From NCBI RefSeq assembly GCF_002356555.2, contig NZ_AP017372.2:1054001-1118000 (forward strand): a DNA stretch of 64,000 nt, read 5' to 3'. The position numbers were made by a program, and so were the translations under genes. Of this stretch, positions 17,266 to 25,102 are shown in pieces. Within the stretch, counting starts at the first letter, position 1, and each line of letters begins with the position of its first letter. Under the pieces are notes generated by a model. The model saw only the letters and a list, made by a program, of their open reading frames with translations. It searched no databases and was not told where the DNA came from. This DNA comes from Halorhodospira halochloris. GTDB taxonomy: Bacteria; Pseudomonadota; Gammaproteobacteria; Nitrococcales; Halorhodospiraceae.

Positions 17266-17341
17266 GCCGGTGTAGCTCAGTTGGTAGAGCAGCCGATTCG
17301 TAATCGGCAGGTCGGAGGTTCAAGTCCTCTCGCCGGCACCA
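17266..17341 (+). tRNA. tRNA-Thr (anticodon CGT)
   Basis: Cloverleaf with acceptor stem GCCGGTG/CGCCGGC (one G-T pair), D-arm GTAGCTCAGTTGGTAGAGC, anticodon stem GCCGA/TCGGC around TTCGTAA (anticodon CGT), T-arm GGAGGTTCAAGTCCTCTC and an encoded CCA. A TATAAA at 17224-17229 upstream could be its -10 element, but the best -35 spacing (15 bp to TTGGAT) is poor. Confidence 0.97.
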
Positions 17342-17540
17342 TCTCCAGTACGGCCTAAAAATCCTTAAGAGCTCAGAGTTGGCATCATAAAAGGCGTGTT
17401 AAGAGACTAATGTCTCTCGACTCAAGCTTCGATATAGCAGGGTTACGGTTAAGTGCTATAGTAAGGCAGTGATAAGCCCTTTTGAGTCGTCAGATGGGTA
17501 AAACAGGAGCGGAAAGCTTACGAACCCGGGGGAAACGGTT

Positions 17541-18539
17541 TCACAGCACATCTGCCTCTTCTGCAGCGTTGCGGATGGTCTCGCTGACAGAGCCGTAGCG
17601 TGGATGCTCGGGAGCTAGGTGCTCGCTGCGCTGTGCCGCCTCAAGAGCTCCTTCCACCTTGCCTTGACGCAGCAATGCCCAGGCTAGGTTGTGCCAAGCA
17701 GCGGCGAAATCTTCATCATGCTCAATGGCCTGTTGATAGGCCTTTGCTGCAGAGCGGTAATCGCTATTAGCGTAGTAGACGTTGCCTAAGCCAAACCAGG
17801 CTGTTGAGTGCTGGGGCCAACGCTCTTGCGCTGCCCGATAGCCCGCTTTAGCTGCCTCCCAGCGTTGCTGCCTCTCCAACTCAGCGACCGCAGCTACCCA
17901 GTTATCAGCAGTGGCGCTCGCCGGGATCTGCCCCGGTTCGGGGATGACAATGGCCCATCGGTCGGCACGCTGCCAAGTGCGCTCAAATCTGCGCATCGAG
18001 AGAGTTTGGCGCTTTTGCTCTTCTGAGCGCAGTGTGATCTCTTGCTCATCAAGGTCATAGCCGACAACAACCGCGTAGTGCCATACGGGTAGACGCTCTA
18101 AAGCAAGGTTTTGTAACACCAAAACCGGGTTGCCGTGCTGGACTTCGGACAAGAGATCCTTAAGGTGCGGCTCAATTTGATACGGTATGCGATCGGCCCG
18201 GCGGGCAGCGCCGAGTAGCTCTTTCTGCAAAGAGCCCTGACTTTCTGGCAAATAGACCCGCTCTACGATCTCGGTGTCGGTAGTTTCCACCCCGCTAGCA
18301 ACGAGCAGTGTAGCCAGCGCTGCGGGTCCGCAGTAGTAAGAGTCGTCGGGGAAGAACGGAGTCCCGGTGAGTTCAACGGCTTGTGGGATCTCCAGATCTT
18401 CCCTGTCGGCAAGGCCCGGATACTCTAAGGGCTTGCCAGCGCACCCAGCCAAGACAAGCACTGCTACAGAAAGCGTTGCTCGCTGTAGTAGCCAACGCCA
18501 CGGTGCCATTAGAGCAGTCCGAGGCGGAATGTAAGGCAA
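17541..18539 (-). CDS. PA2778-type C39 cysteine peptidase lipoprotein with TPR repeats
   Basis: 332 residues. A lipobox (VLVLAGC, lipidated C33) predicts a lipoprotein. A C39-like peptidase domain has the catalytic Cys70 in SYYCGPAALATLL and His154 in VWHYAVVVGYD. The C-terminal third (about 205-325) contains TPR units such as STAWFGLGNVYYANSDYRSAAKAYQQAIEH. The same architecture with an adjacent small PA2779-like protein is known in Pseudomonas, so the two probably act together. The target is unknown. The second Met at residue 11 is an alternative start. Confidence 0.87.
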   Translation of the reverse strand: MPYIPPRTALMAPWRWLLQRATLSVAVLVLAGCAGKPLEYPGLADREDLEIPQAVELTGTPFFPDDSYYCGPAALATLLVASGVETTDTEIVERVYLPESQGSLQKELLGAARRADRIPYQIEPHLKDLLSEVQHGNPVLVLQNLALERLPVWHYAVVVGYDLDEQEITLRSEEQKRQTLSMRRFERTWQRADRWAIVIPEPGQIPASATADNWVAAVAELERQQRWEAAKAGYRAAQERWPQHSTAWFGLGNVYYANSDYRSAAKAYQQAIEHDEDFAAAWHNLAWALLRQGKVEGALEAAQRSEHLAPEHPRYGSVSETIRNAAEEADVL

Positions 18540-18554
18540 TTTATCAGCTCTTGC

Positions 18555-18911
18555 TTAACGCACAAGCAGCCAAATGATTATAACCAGCAGTATGGTGGTA
18601 GCCCCTACGCTCACGCCAGCACCTATCGGCTGCTGATCCATCCGCTCAACTAGCTCCCTAACCTCCTCATCGCTGAGCGCGGCAACTCGCTTCTCTGCTT
18701 CTGCAAGATCAACTCCTTGAGCGGCTAAAAGATCTTGCATCTCTTCACGTTCAAGTGCCTGCTGCAGGTAGGCGCGGTCGGCAGAGGCTTGGTTTTCATG
18801 GACGACCTCACTGGTCCCGACAACGCCGGCGAGCGCAGTGGCTGGAATCATACCAATGGCTAGGGTCAAACTTATTAGGACGATAAGGCTGCGTACAGTG
18901 AAGCGTTTCAT
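18555..18911 (-). CDS. PA2779 family small membrane protein
   Basis: 118 residues: an N-terminal hydrophobic signal (SLIVLISLTLAIGMIPATALA), a central helical region with repeated Glu/Ala (YLQQALEREEMQDLLAAQGV and VAALSDEEVRELVERMD), and a C-terminal hydrophobic segment TTILLVIIIWLLVR. It is the upstream partner of the C39/TPR lipoprotein gene, separated by 15 bp. Family membership is by length, pattern and pairing; the function is not known. Confidence 0.85.
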   Translation of the reverse strand: MKRFTVRSLIVLISLTLAIGMIPATALAGVVGTSEVVHENQASADRAYLQQALEREEMQDLLAAQGVDLAEAEKRVAALSDEEVRELVERMDQQPIGAGVSVGATTILLVIIIWLLVR

Positions 18912-19034
18912 TACCGTTATCCTCTAGTGGCATGCAAGAAGGTTCGGGCCCCGGTGGGGGCTAGCGGCACCCCGACAAACATAGTAAACGAAACCTGGAC
19001 AATCAGCGACACACACTGCACCAGTCTGCCACAA

Positions 19035-19185
19035 GGAGCCTCTAAAAACTCCCCGGGGCCACTCAGCTGCCCCGGCGTGGATGGCGCCGTAAATCCATCC
19101 CTGGAGGTTTCATGGCGCCATCCTTGGCGGCAAGACCTACACTCCGGGCAGTTGAGTGGCTCCGGAGAGTTTTTAGAGGCACCCC
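19035..19185 (-). repeat. Foldback repeat FB8
   Basis: Occupies the middle of the 435-bp gap between the divergent PA2779-like and HD-GYP genes. Outer arms GAGCCTCTAAAAACTCCCCG / GAGAGTTTTTAGAGGC and GGCCACTCAGCTGCCC / GGGCAGTTGAGTGGC pair with a few mismatches. One inner loop reads GGGA and the other AGGA on the minus strand. The core stem has point changes (CCTACACT for CCTCCACA). I see no gene in the rest of the gap. Confidence 0.88.
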
Positions 19186-19346
19186 ACATGGGCGGATCCG
19201 CGGAGGAACACAAAAAAGTGCTGCAGCGCTGTTCGAGGCCCGAGAAGTTTTTTTCTTCAAAATGCGCCCACATCTTCAATGGTAGTGTTTGATGATTGTA
19301 AATTTAGATACAATAGTAAACACACATTATAGATGACACATGGACA

Positions 19347-20477
19347 ATGGCTATGGATCTTAGCGTATGGCACCCCCCAGACGCCCTTGGTCTAGCGATA
19401 GGAGATAAGGACGAATCACTCAACTTTCGACTAGAACGGCTGCGTAATCGCTTAATCAGCGACTACGGCGCAACCGGATTACACCGGATTGCCATAGCCG
19501 TCTATGAGCCGAAGAGCGACGAACTTCTTACTTTCGCTTACGCCAGTGATACGCCTTCTCCCCTTACTCAATACTCAGCGCAACTTAGCGACTCGCAGTC
19601 CCTGATGAACCTGAGCAGAGACTGGGGGACAAGGATAATCCACGACCTTAAAGATATCCCCAAACAGCGTCGACATAGTGCGGTTGTATCGGACAGCGGT
19701 TTTCGTTCCAGCTTGACGATACCCATAATTTACAACGGCAAGCTGTACGGGTTTGTCTTCTTCAACTCCCGAGAGCCGGAGTTTTTTCAAGGAGCTAGAT
19801 TAGAAGCTCTTTTGCCGTACGCCCGCCTAGTTGGTTTAATCGGCGCCAACGCCATTCGTGAGGCGCGCATAATCAGGGGGACCGTAGGTTCTACCATCGC
19901 CTTGAGTAAAGCTCGCGATATCGAAACTTCTGCCCACATGCAGCGAATAGGCGTACTCTCTGGGGCTATAGCTGGCCGACTGGCAGCCAAATTTGACCTT
20001 AGTGATGAATACATCACGATGCTCGAGCAGTTCTCTCCACTCCACGACCTTGGCAAGCTCTCTATACCGGATAACATTCTCCTTAAGCCCGGCCGCTTAA
20101 CTGAGGAGGAGTTCGACCACATAAAGCAGCATGTGCAGAAAGGGATAGATCTGCTTGAGGTCATGGTTAGTGAGCTCGATATAGGCAGTAACAGCCAGAT
20201 GGGGATGCTAAGGGATATTATTGCCTATCATCACGAAAAACTTGATGGCAGTGGTTACCCGTATGGCCTGAAAGATGATCAGATACCCTGGGCTGGTAGG
20301 ATTGTCGGTGTTGCGGATATTTACGATGCCTTGACTAGCGAACGCCCCTATAAGAGCGCTTGGAGTAAGGGTGAGGCGATAGATTTACTGCGACGGGAGT
20401 CCGGCACCAAGCTCTGTCCTTACTGTGTGGATGCTTTAATTGAGGTGCTTGAAGATCCTGAATCTAATATAAGCTAG
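19347..20477 (+). CDS. GAF and HD-GYP domain protein, probable cyclic-di-GMP phosphodiesterase
   Basis: 376 residues. The first half (about 30-170) has a GAF-like sensor pattern ending in SSLTIPIIYNGKLYGFVFFNS. The second half is an HD-GYP domain with H233-D234 (LHDLGKLSIPD), HHEKLDGSGYP at 295-305 and DIYDALTSERPYK. All metal-ligand and GYP motifs are intact, so it should hydrolyse cyclic di-GMP. It has no membrane segment and stands alone, so its signal is probably cytoplasmic. Confidence 0.93.
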   Translation: MAMDLSVWHPPDALGLAIGDKDESLNFRLERLRNRLISDYGATGLHRIAIAVYEPKSDELLTFAYASDTPSPLTQYSAQLSDSQSLMNLSRDWGTRIIHDLKDIPKQRRHSAVVSDSGFRSSLTIPIIYNGKLYGFVFFNSREPEFFQGARLEALLPYARLVGLIGANAIREARIIRGTVGSTIALSKARDIETSAHMQRIGVLSGAIAGRLAAKFDLSDEYITMLEQFSPLHDLGKLSIPDNILLKPGRLTEEEFDHIKQHVQKGIDLLEVMVSELDIGSNSQMGMLRDIIAYHHEKLDGSGYPYGLKDDQIPWAGRIVGVADIYDALTSERPYKSAWSKGEAIDLLRRESGTKLCPYCVDALIEVLEDPESNIS

Positions 20478-20570
20478 AAAGATTCTTAATCTTTGGAGTT
20501 AGGGAGTCGTCGCATCACGGGTATTAGTGTTTAGCTATAGCAGCTAATTAAGCTTGTCCGTGCAGCTATG

Positions 20571-20716
20571 GGAGCCACTAAAAGCTCCCCCTTAGTAAGG
20601 CTGCACCGGAGTGGAGGTCTTGGCGCCAGGGATGGCGCCATGAAGCCTCCAGGGATGGATTGACGGCGCCCTCCACTCCGGTGCAGCCTTACTAAGGGGG
20701 AGCTTTTAGTGGCTCC
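20571..20716 (+). repeat. Foldback repeat FB9, perfect 47-bp arms
   Basis: Between the converging HD-GYP and porin genes. The left arm 20571-20617 and right arm 20670-20716 are exact reverse complements over 47 bases, including GGAGCCACTAAAAGC at the end and CACCGGAGTGGAGG near the core. The core stem reads CCGGAGTGG rather than the usual CCGGTGTGG, and the change is matched on both sides. Both loops are GGGA on the plus strand. Confidence 0.95.
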
Positions 20717-20736
20717 GCTAGGTGGGGTTCGGTTTG

Positions 20737-21897
20737 CTAGAACCACCACTGAGCGCGGGCGCCAATCAGCGTTGGGCTGTCGTCTCGAGTATCATCGTCG
20801 AAGTCGACATCGGCAAAGACAACATTGCCCATGATGCGTATATGCTCGCTGACGTAGTAGTTGACCCCCAGGGTGTAGTTTTGCTGCTCGCCGCCATCAA
20901 TCCCGGAATCGTTGAGGTCGATGTTGCTGATGCGGGCCGCCAACTCCCAGGCCCCGCTTGTGCTGTTCGGGACTACAGCACCAAAACCGGTAGGTGAGTA
21001 GGGGCGAGTCTCGCCGGTGAGCATGTAGCTGCCCTGTATATGCCAGCCGTCGAAGGTCGGGTCATCACCATTGTCATTATTGATCATGGCGCGCAGGTAT
21101 TCGGCCTCGACCGTCAATGGACCAGCGGCGTAGACCGCTTCCAGTCCGAGCCGGGTGATGTCTTCTACGCCTTTCACATCGCCGTCAAGTATTCGGGTCC
21201 CGCCATCGCCGTCGCGCAGCTCGGGCCTGTCACGGAAGTTTATATCTTGCGGGTCATCGTGGTCCTCATAAGCCACCGACAGGCCAAGATGCAGCCGCGC
21301 CGCATCACCGATATGGGGTGCAAAGTAGCCGCGGGCGGCTAGCCCGAGTGGCTGATCTCCGGAAAAATCTTTTTCATCAGGATCAGGGTCTTGATCATCC
21401 CCGATACCACTCCCAAAGAACATCGACTTTATGCCGTATGTATCGCGGCTATGCTCGTAGGCCACACCAACACGGCGGGCTATTGTGAAGACATTGGAGG
21501 GCGAGGAGCGCTCTATTAGTGAGATGAACCGCGAGCTAGTCAGCTCCTGAAAGCCCATGGGTACCTTGTATTGACCAATCCACAGCCGATCGTCATTGGG
21601 TAGCGCCCAGCGCATGCGAAAGTCGTTGATACCAAGGCTGCCGCCGCCATAGTCGACCTCAATACGCCCGTCCCAGTCCTCGGCGAGATCACCGGTAACC
21701 CCAATACGCGCCCGGCGGTTGTTAAAGCCGTTAACGAAATCCTGCTCATCCTCATCAATGTGGTGGTAGTCGATCATCAACCTGCCGCGCACATCAAGAT
21801 CGGGGTAGCTAGCCAGTACCGGCATACTCAACCCAAGCCCTGTGCCCACTATGGTGAGCGCGGAGAGGCGGCGCGCGTTTGGACTCATCTTTCTCAT
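20737..21897 (-). CDS. Outer-membrane porin, phosphate-selective (OprO/OprP-like)
   Basis: 386 residues starting at MRKMSPNARR, eight bases after GGGAG. A signal peptide ends near PVLASYP. The mature part is beta-rich: DVRGRLMIDYHHI, NNRRARIGVTGDLAEDWDGRIEVDYG, LWIGQYKVPMGFQELTSSR, and it ends in Trp-Phe (GARAQWWF), as outer-membrane barrels do. The pattern fits the Porin_O_P family. Its place beside phoB, pstS and a Pho box suggests phosphate uptake across the outer membrane under PhoB control; that is inference from context. Confidence 0.85.
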   Translation of the reverse strand: MRKMSPNARRLSALTIVGTGLGLSMPVLASYPDLDVRGRLMIDYHHIDEDEQDFVNGFNNRRARIGVTGDLAEDWDGRIEVDYGGGSLGINDFRMRWALPNDDRLWIGQYKVPMGFQELTSSRFISLIERSSPSNVFTIARRVGVAYEHSRDTYGIKSMFFGSGIGDDQDPDPDEKDFSGDQPLGLAARGYFAPHIGDAARLHLGLSVAYEDHDDPQDINFRDRPELRDGDGGTRILDGDVKGVEDITRLGLEAVYAAGPLTVEAEYLRAMINNDNGDDPTFDGWHIQGSYMLTGETRPYSPTGFGAVVPNSTSGAWELAARISNIDLNDSGIDGGEQQNYTLGVNYYVSEHIRIMGNVVFADVDFDDDTRDDSPTLIGARAQWWF

Positions 21898-22041
21898 TAA
21901 TGCATCTCCCTTAGTGCACATGCTTTGATTTGTGACAACACTGCTGACGGGCTCTACCTTGATGGCTAAAGGTTGCCGTAAGATTACAGTTAGGTTGTGT
22001 TTGTTTTACTTTATCGTCAGCCTCTTACCCGATTTGGTTAA

Positions 22042-22060
22042 CTGTCATGAATTTGTCACA
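22042..22060 (+). promoter_or_regulatory. Pho box between the porin gene and phoB
   Basis: CTGTCATGAATTTGTCACA: two GTCA half-sites exactly 11 bp apart with an A/T-rich spacer, close to the PhoB consensus (CTGTCAT, four bases, CTGTCAT). It lies 218 bp upstream of phoB and about 145 bp upstream of the divergent porin gene. FB10 lies between it and phoB. Autoregulation of phoB is expected from E. coli. Confidence 0.7.
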
Positions 22061-22099
22061 GAAATGTCTTTTACTGATGATTATCGACAGGTATTAATG

Positions 22100-22250
22100 G
22101 TCGCCTCTAAAAAAACTCCCCGGAGCCATTACCTGTCCCGTTGTGGAGGTCAAAGCGTCAGGGATGGCGCCATGAAGCCTCCAGGTATGAATTTACGGCG
22201 TCCTCCACTGCGGGACAGGTAATGGCTCCGGGGAGATTGTTAGAGGAGCT
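22100..22250 (+). repeat. Foldback repeat FB10, between the Pho box and phoB
   Basis: Full copy, ending 28 bp before the phoB ATG. Arms CTCCCCGGAGCCATTACCTG / CAGGTAATGGCTCCGGGGAG pair almost perfectly. One inner loop is GGGA, the other GGTA. The core is more diverged than in most copies (GGTCAAAGCGTC, ATGAATTTACGG). Any phoB transcript from the Pho box would carry this hairpin in its leader. Confidence 0.9.
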
Positions 22251-22277
22251 CTAATACACGTATTTCAGGGAGGCTCA

Positions 22278-22967
22278 ATGAGAGGCAAGATCTTAGTGGT
22301 TGAGGATGATGCGGCGGTGCGGGAGATGCTCCTTAGCACCCTGGGTCGCGAGGGGTTTGAGGCCACCGTTGCCTGTGACGCTATCCAGGGGGATGAGCAG
22401 CTGCGTCGCCAACATCCCGATTTGATACTGCTCGACTGGATGTTGCCGCGAGTAAGCGGTGTTGAGTGGGCGCGCCAACTCAAAGAGAGTGAGCAGACTC
22501 GGGCGATCCCGATCATCCTTCTGACCGCGCGTAGCGAGGAAGAGGACAAGGTTCAGGGGCTGGAGTCGGGCGCCGATGACTATGTAACCAAGCCCTTTTC
22601 GCCGCGCGAACTTAAAGCGCGCATAAAGGCAGTCCTCAGGCGTACTGCCCCGGAGACCAGTGATGAGACGATAGAGGTATCTGGCCTGATGCTAGATCCA
22701 GTCAGTTACCGGGTCAGCGGTAACGGTCAGCATCTCTCTATGGGCCCAACTGAGTTTCGCTTGCTGCGTTTTTTCATGACCCACCGGGATCGGGTATACA
22801 CGCGCACCCAATTACTCGATCAAGTTTGGGGCGTAAACGTCTACGTCGAAGAGCGTACTGTCGATGTGCATATCCGCCGATTGCGCAAGATTTTGGCTGA
22901 AACTGGCCATGACAAGCTTATCCAGACAGTGCGAGGGGCCGGCTATCGCTTTTCTGACAGCAAATAG
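22278..22967 (+). CDS. phoB: Phosphate regulon response regulator PhoB
   Basis: 229 residues: receiver (1-120) with E9-D10-D11, phospho-acceptor D53 ([11 protein letters not shown]) and [18 protein letters not shown], then a winged-helix DNA-binding domain with [11 protein letters not shown]-like [44 protein letters not shown]. This is the OmpR/PhoB family, and the phosphate-uptake neighbours identify it as PhoB. The expected partner phoR is not next to it; the following gene is on the opposite strand. Confidence 0.94.
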   Translation: MRGKILVVEDDAAVREMLLSTLGREGFEATVACDAIQGDEQLRRQHPDLILLDWMLPRVSGVEWARQLKESEQTRAIPIILLTARSEEEDKVQGLESGADDYVTKPFSPRELKARIKAVLRRTAPETSDETIEVSGLMLDPVSYRVSGNGQHLSMGPTEFRLLRFFMTHRDRVYTRTQLLDQVWGVNVYVEERTVDVHIRRLRKILAETGHDKLIQTVRGAGYRFSDSK

Positions 22968-23016
22968 CCCTCACAGCTGCTTCGTTTAATACCGCGCCGC
23001 TATTTAGAGTAGCTAT

Positions 23017-23643
23017 CTAAATCAACCAAGTTGTTCCCAACCTTACCTCGGGTGAAGCCCCGGGGATGATGCTCATTGCCTGCCAACCAAAGGCAAAGGT
23101 GATCAGCAGTGCCGCTATGATCGCGGCAATATAATGGGCTAGACGGTGGCCGCGCTGTATGTCCATGATCACCGCAAACGCCGCATAAATAAGCACGAAG
23201 CTGTAAAGAATAAGGATTATGGCGCCGTATGCCCCTATAGGCCAGGGCAGGGCGGCTACAATGTTGCCGATCCAGGCTGGCACCATGCCTATTGAAACCG
23301 CTGCTAGAGCGCGGTTGAAATCCGAGTAGCCTTGAAATAGATCGCACAGATAATGGGCTGCTGCGGCTAGGGCTAGCACTCCGACCAAATGGGTTAAGCC
23401 GCTATAAATGGCAAAGCCGACCGGATCCGGGCGGGTATGCGGAGGGAAACCGCTGGGTATGAATTCATGCGCAATACCTGAGCCGAGTATGCTCAGGAGC
23501 AAAACAGGGATGGTCAGCCGGGTCAAAACCCAGAAGGTTTCCGGCTCTGCGTCACGCCATGCAAAGAGTAGCCTACGGGGACGCAAAAAAACGCCTAACA
23601 GGGCATCACCAGCTGGGTTGCGCGGCAGCGGGTAAGAGCTCAT
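23017..23643 (-). CDS. Yip1 family integral membrane protein
   Basis: 208 residues from MSSYPLPRNP with about five hydrophobic segments (LTIPVLLLSILGSGIA; GLTHLVGVLALAAAAHYL; YGAIILILYSFVLIYAAFAVIM; YIAAIIAALLITFAFGW). The pattern ALAAVSIGMVPAWIGNIVAALP is typical of bacterial Yip1/DUF1282-like proteins. A longer frame begins with a GTG inside the pstS terminator hairpin and is not preferred. No function is established. It lies downstream of pstS on the same strand but behind a strong terminator. Confidence 0.75.
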   Translation of the reverse strand: MSSYPLPRNPAGDALLGVFLRPRRLLFAWRDAEPETFWVLTRLTIPVLLLSILGSGIAHEFIPSGFPPHTRPDPVGFAIYSGLTHLVGVLALAAAAHYLCDLFQGYSDFNRALAAVSIGMVPAWIGNIVAALPWPIGAYGAIILILYSFVLIYAAFAVIMDIQRGHRLAHYIAAIIAALLITFAFGWQAMSIIPGASPEVRLGTTWLI

Positions 23644-23656
23644 AAACTGGGTATCC

Positions 23657-23708
23657 AAAAAGGCATAAACCACGGCCCAGGGCGGTGTTTAGGGCCGTGG
23701 TTTATGCC
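23657..23708 (-). terminator. Rho-independent terminator of pstS
   Basis: Perfect 17-bp inverted repeat (GGCATAAACCACGGCCC at 23662-23678 and its complement at 23692-23708) with a 13-base loop, followed on the minus strand by five T. It sits 22 bp after the pstS stop and just before the Yip1 gene. Confidence 0.88.
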
Positions 23709-23730
23709 GAAATAGGTAATCTCTAGTACT

Positions 23731-24690
23731 TTACAGGCCGAGTCGTTCTTTCTCACGTTGTGCCGCTGCAGCGGGCAGGGGGATAAAACCATCTCGATTT
23801 ACCACTTCCTGGCCTTCTTTGGAGAGGACCAAGCGCAAAAATTCACGCTCCAGTGGCGGTAGTCCGTCGTTAGGGTGCTTATTGACGTAGACGTAGAGAA
23901 ACCGGGCCAGTGGGTAATTGCCGGATACGGCGTTTTCACCGGTAGGCTCGTAGTACTCGCCTTCCTCTTCGCCCAATGGAATGGCCCTGACGCCTGAAGT
24001 CTTATACCCTATGCCGGAGTAGCCTATGCCGTTGAGTGATTCCGACACCCCCTGAACAACAGAGGCGGAGCCAGGCTGTTCGTTGATGGCATCCTTAAAG
24101 TCGCCATCGCACAGGGCGTGTTCACGGAAGAATCCATAGGTGCCGGAGACCGCATTTCGGCTGTAGAGGGTGAAGTCACGGTTGTTCCAGGCCCCGTCGA
24201 GACCGACATCGCCCCAGCGTGTCTTGTTGTAACCGCCGCAACGTTGAGTCTCCGAGAATATACCATCTACTTGGTCAAGGGTCAGCCCTTCTATGGGGTT
24301 ATCGCGATTAACAAACACAGCAATGGTGTCGATCGCGACCCGCACCTTGGTCGGCTCGTAGCCGTGCGAATCCTCAAAGTCTTGGATTTCAGATGAGCGC
24401 ATACTGCGGCTCATGGGTCCGAAGTTAGCGGTGCCTTCGGATAGTGCAACTGGGGCTGTACCTGAGCCAGCGCCCTCGATCTCAATAGAGACGTTAGGAT
24501 AGAAATCGTTGAATTCCTCTGCCCATAGGGTCATGAGGTTATTCAGGGTGTCTGACCCCATACTGCCCAAGTTACCGGATATCCCGGAGACCCTTTCGTA
24601 TCTGGGCAGATCATCGTCCACCGCGATAGCATGACCGCTCGCTAGGAGAGCGGCACTGGTAATGCCAACCAGTAGGCTTCTCTTCAGCAT
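23731..24690 (-). CDS. pstS: Phosphate ABC transporter, periplasmic phosphate-binding protein
   Basis: 319 residues starting at MLKRSLLVGITSAALLASGHAIA, a signal peptide; AGAGG lies eight bases before this ATG, favouring it over the upstream GTG. The mature domain has GSMGSDTLNNLM, IEGAGSGTAPVALSEGTANFGPMSR and YSRNAVSGTYGFFREHAL, the phosphate-binding elements of the PstS family. It is transcribed away from pstCAB-phoU, with Pho-box-like sites on both sides of the divergent region. Confidence 0.94.
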   Translation of the reverse strand: MLKRSLLVGITSAALLASGHAIAVDDDLPRYERVSGISGNLGSMGSDTLNNLMTLWAEEFNDFYPNVSIEIEGAGSGTAPVALSEGTANFGPMSRSMRSSEIQDFEDSHGYEPTKVRVAIDTIAVFVNRDNPIEGLTLDQVDGIFSETQRCGGYNKTRWGDVGLDGAWNNRDFTLYSRNAVSGTYGFFREHALCDGDFKDAINEQPGSASVVQGVSESLNGIGYSGIGYKTSGVRAIPLGEEEGEYYEPTGENAVSGNYPLARFLYVYVNKHPNDGLPPLEREFLRLVLSKEGQEVVNRDGFIPLPAAAAQREKERLGL

Positions 24691-24767
24691 CTTTCTCACC
24701 TCTGTAGTAGCTGCTTTAGGATCACTGGTGGCATTGTGCGGTTGGTTTCTGACTGTGCGGTTACCTC

Positions 24768-24786
24768 AATATTACTGAAATATTAC
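24768..24786 (-). promoter_or_regulatory. Pho-box-like direct repeat upstream of pstS
   Basis: On the minus strand the sequence is GTAATATT TCA GTAATATT: an exact 8-base direct repeat with an 11-bp period, the spacing of PhoB half-sites, but with GTAA in place of GTCA. It is about 78 bp upstream of pstS. It is a weaker match than the phoB site and rests mainly on spacing and context. Confidence 0.45.
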
Positions 24787-24837
24787 ATAAGCTTTTTTGC
24801 AGAGGCTTTTGTAAGTGTACTAGCGCGCCCGCGCAAA

Positions 24838-24988
24838 CCCTCCCAAAAAACCCCACCTGAGCGAATATGGTTAGCCGGTGTGGAGGACGCCGTGAATCCA
24901 TCCCTGGAGGCTTCATGGCGCCATCCCTGGCGCCAAGACCTCCACACCGGCTAACCATATTCTCTCAGGTAGGTTTTTTTGGGAGGGG
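24838..24988 (-). repeat. Foldback repeat FB11, with private arms
   Basis: In the 412-bp divergent gap between pstS and pstC. The core is consensus (both loops GGGA on the minus strand), but the arms are unlike the family's usual ones: CCCTCCCAAAAAACC, then GAATATGGTTAGCCGG, answered by CCGGCTAACCATATTC and GGTTTTTTTGGGAGGG. The two arms therefore changed together. The A/T runs at the ends give it terminator-like form in both directions. Confidence 0.93.
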
Positions 24989-25032
24989 CCTCGGAGACAC
25001 CTGACTAGATACCTCAAAAGCAGAATCGGCTT

Positions 25033-25051
25033 TTGTAATAAAAACGTCACC
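25033..25051 (+). promoter_or_regulatory. Pho-box-like site upstream of pstC
   Basis: TTGTAATAAAAACGTCACC: half-sites GTAA and GTCA 11 bp apart with an A-rich spacer, 52 bp upstream of the pstC ATG. The second half-site matches the consensus, the first has one change. The position suits PhoB activation of pstCAB-phoU. Confidence 0.5.
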
Positions 25052-25102
25052 GTCGGGCACTAAGCTGCGCCTAGTCATTTAGTCGGAGCGTGCGTCGAGG
25101 CT

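Noticed and set aside
18917-19292. Open reading frames on both strands, including one of 120-121 residues, between the PA2779-like and HD-GYP genes
   Set aside because: They consist mostly of translated FB8 sequence. The same Arg/Trp-rich or Pro-rich peptides recur wherever an FB copy lies, in any frame, so they are products of the repeat, not genes.
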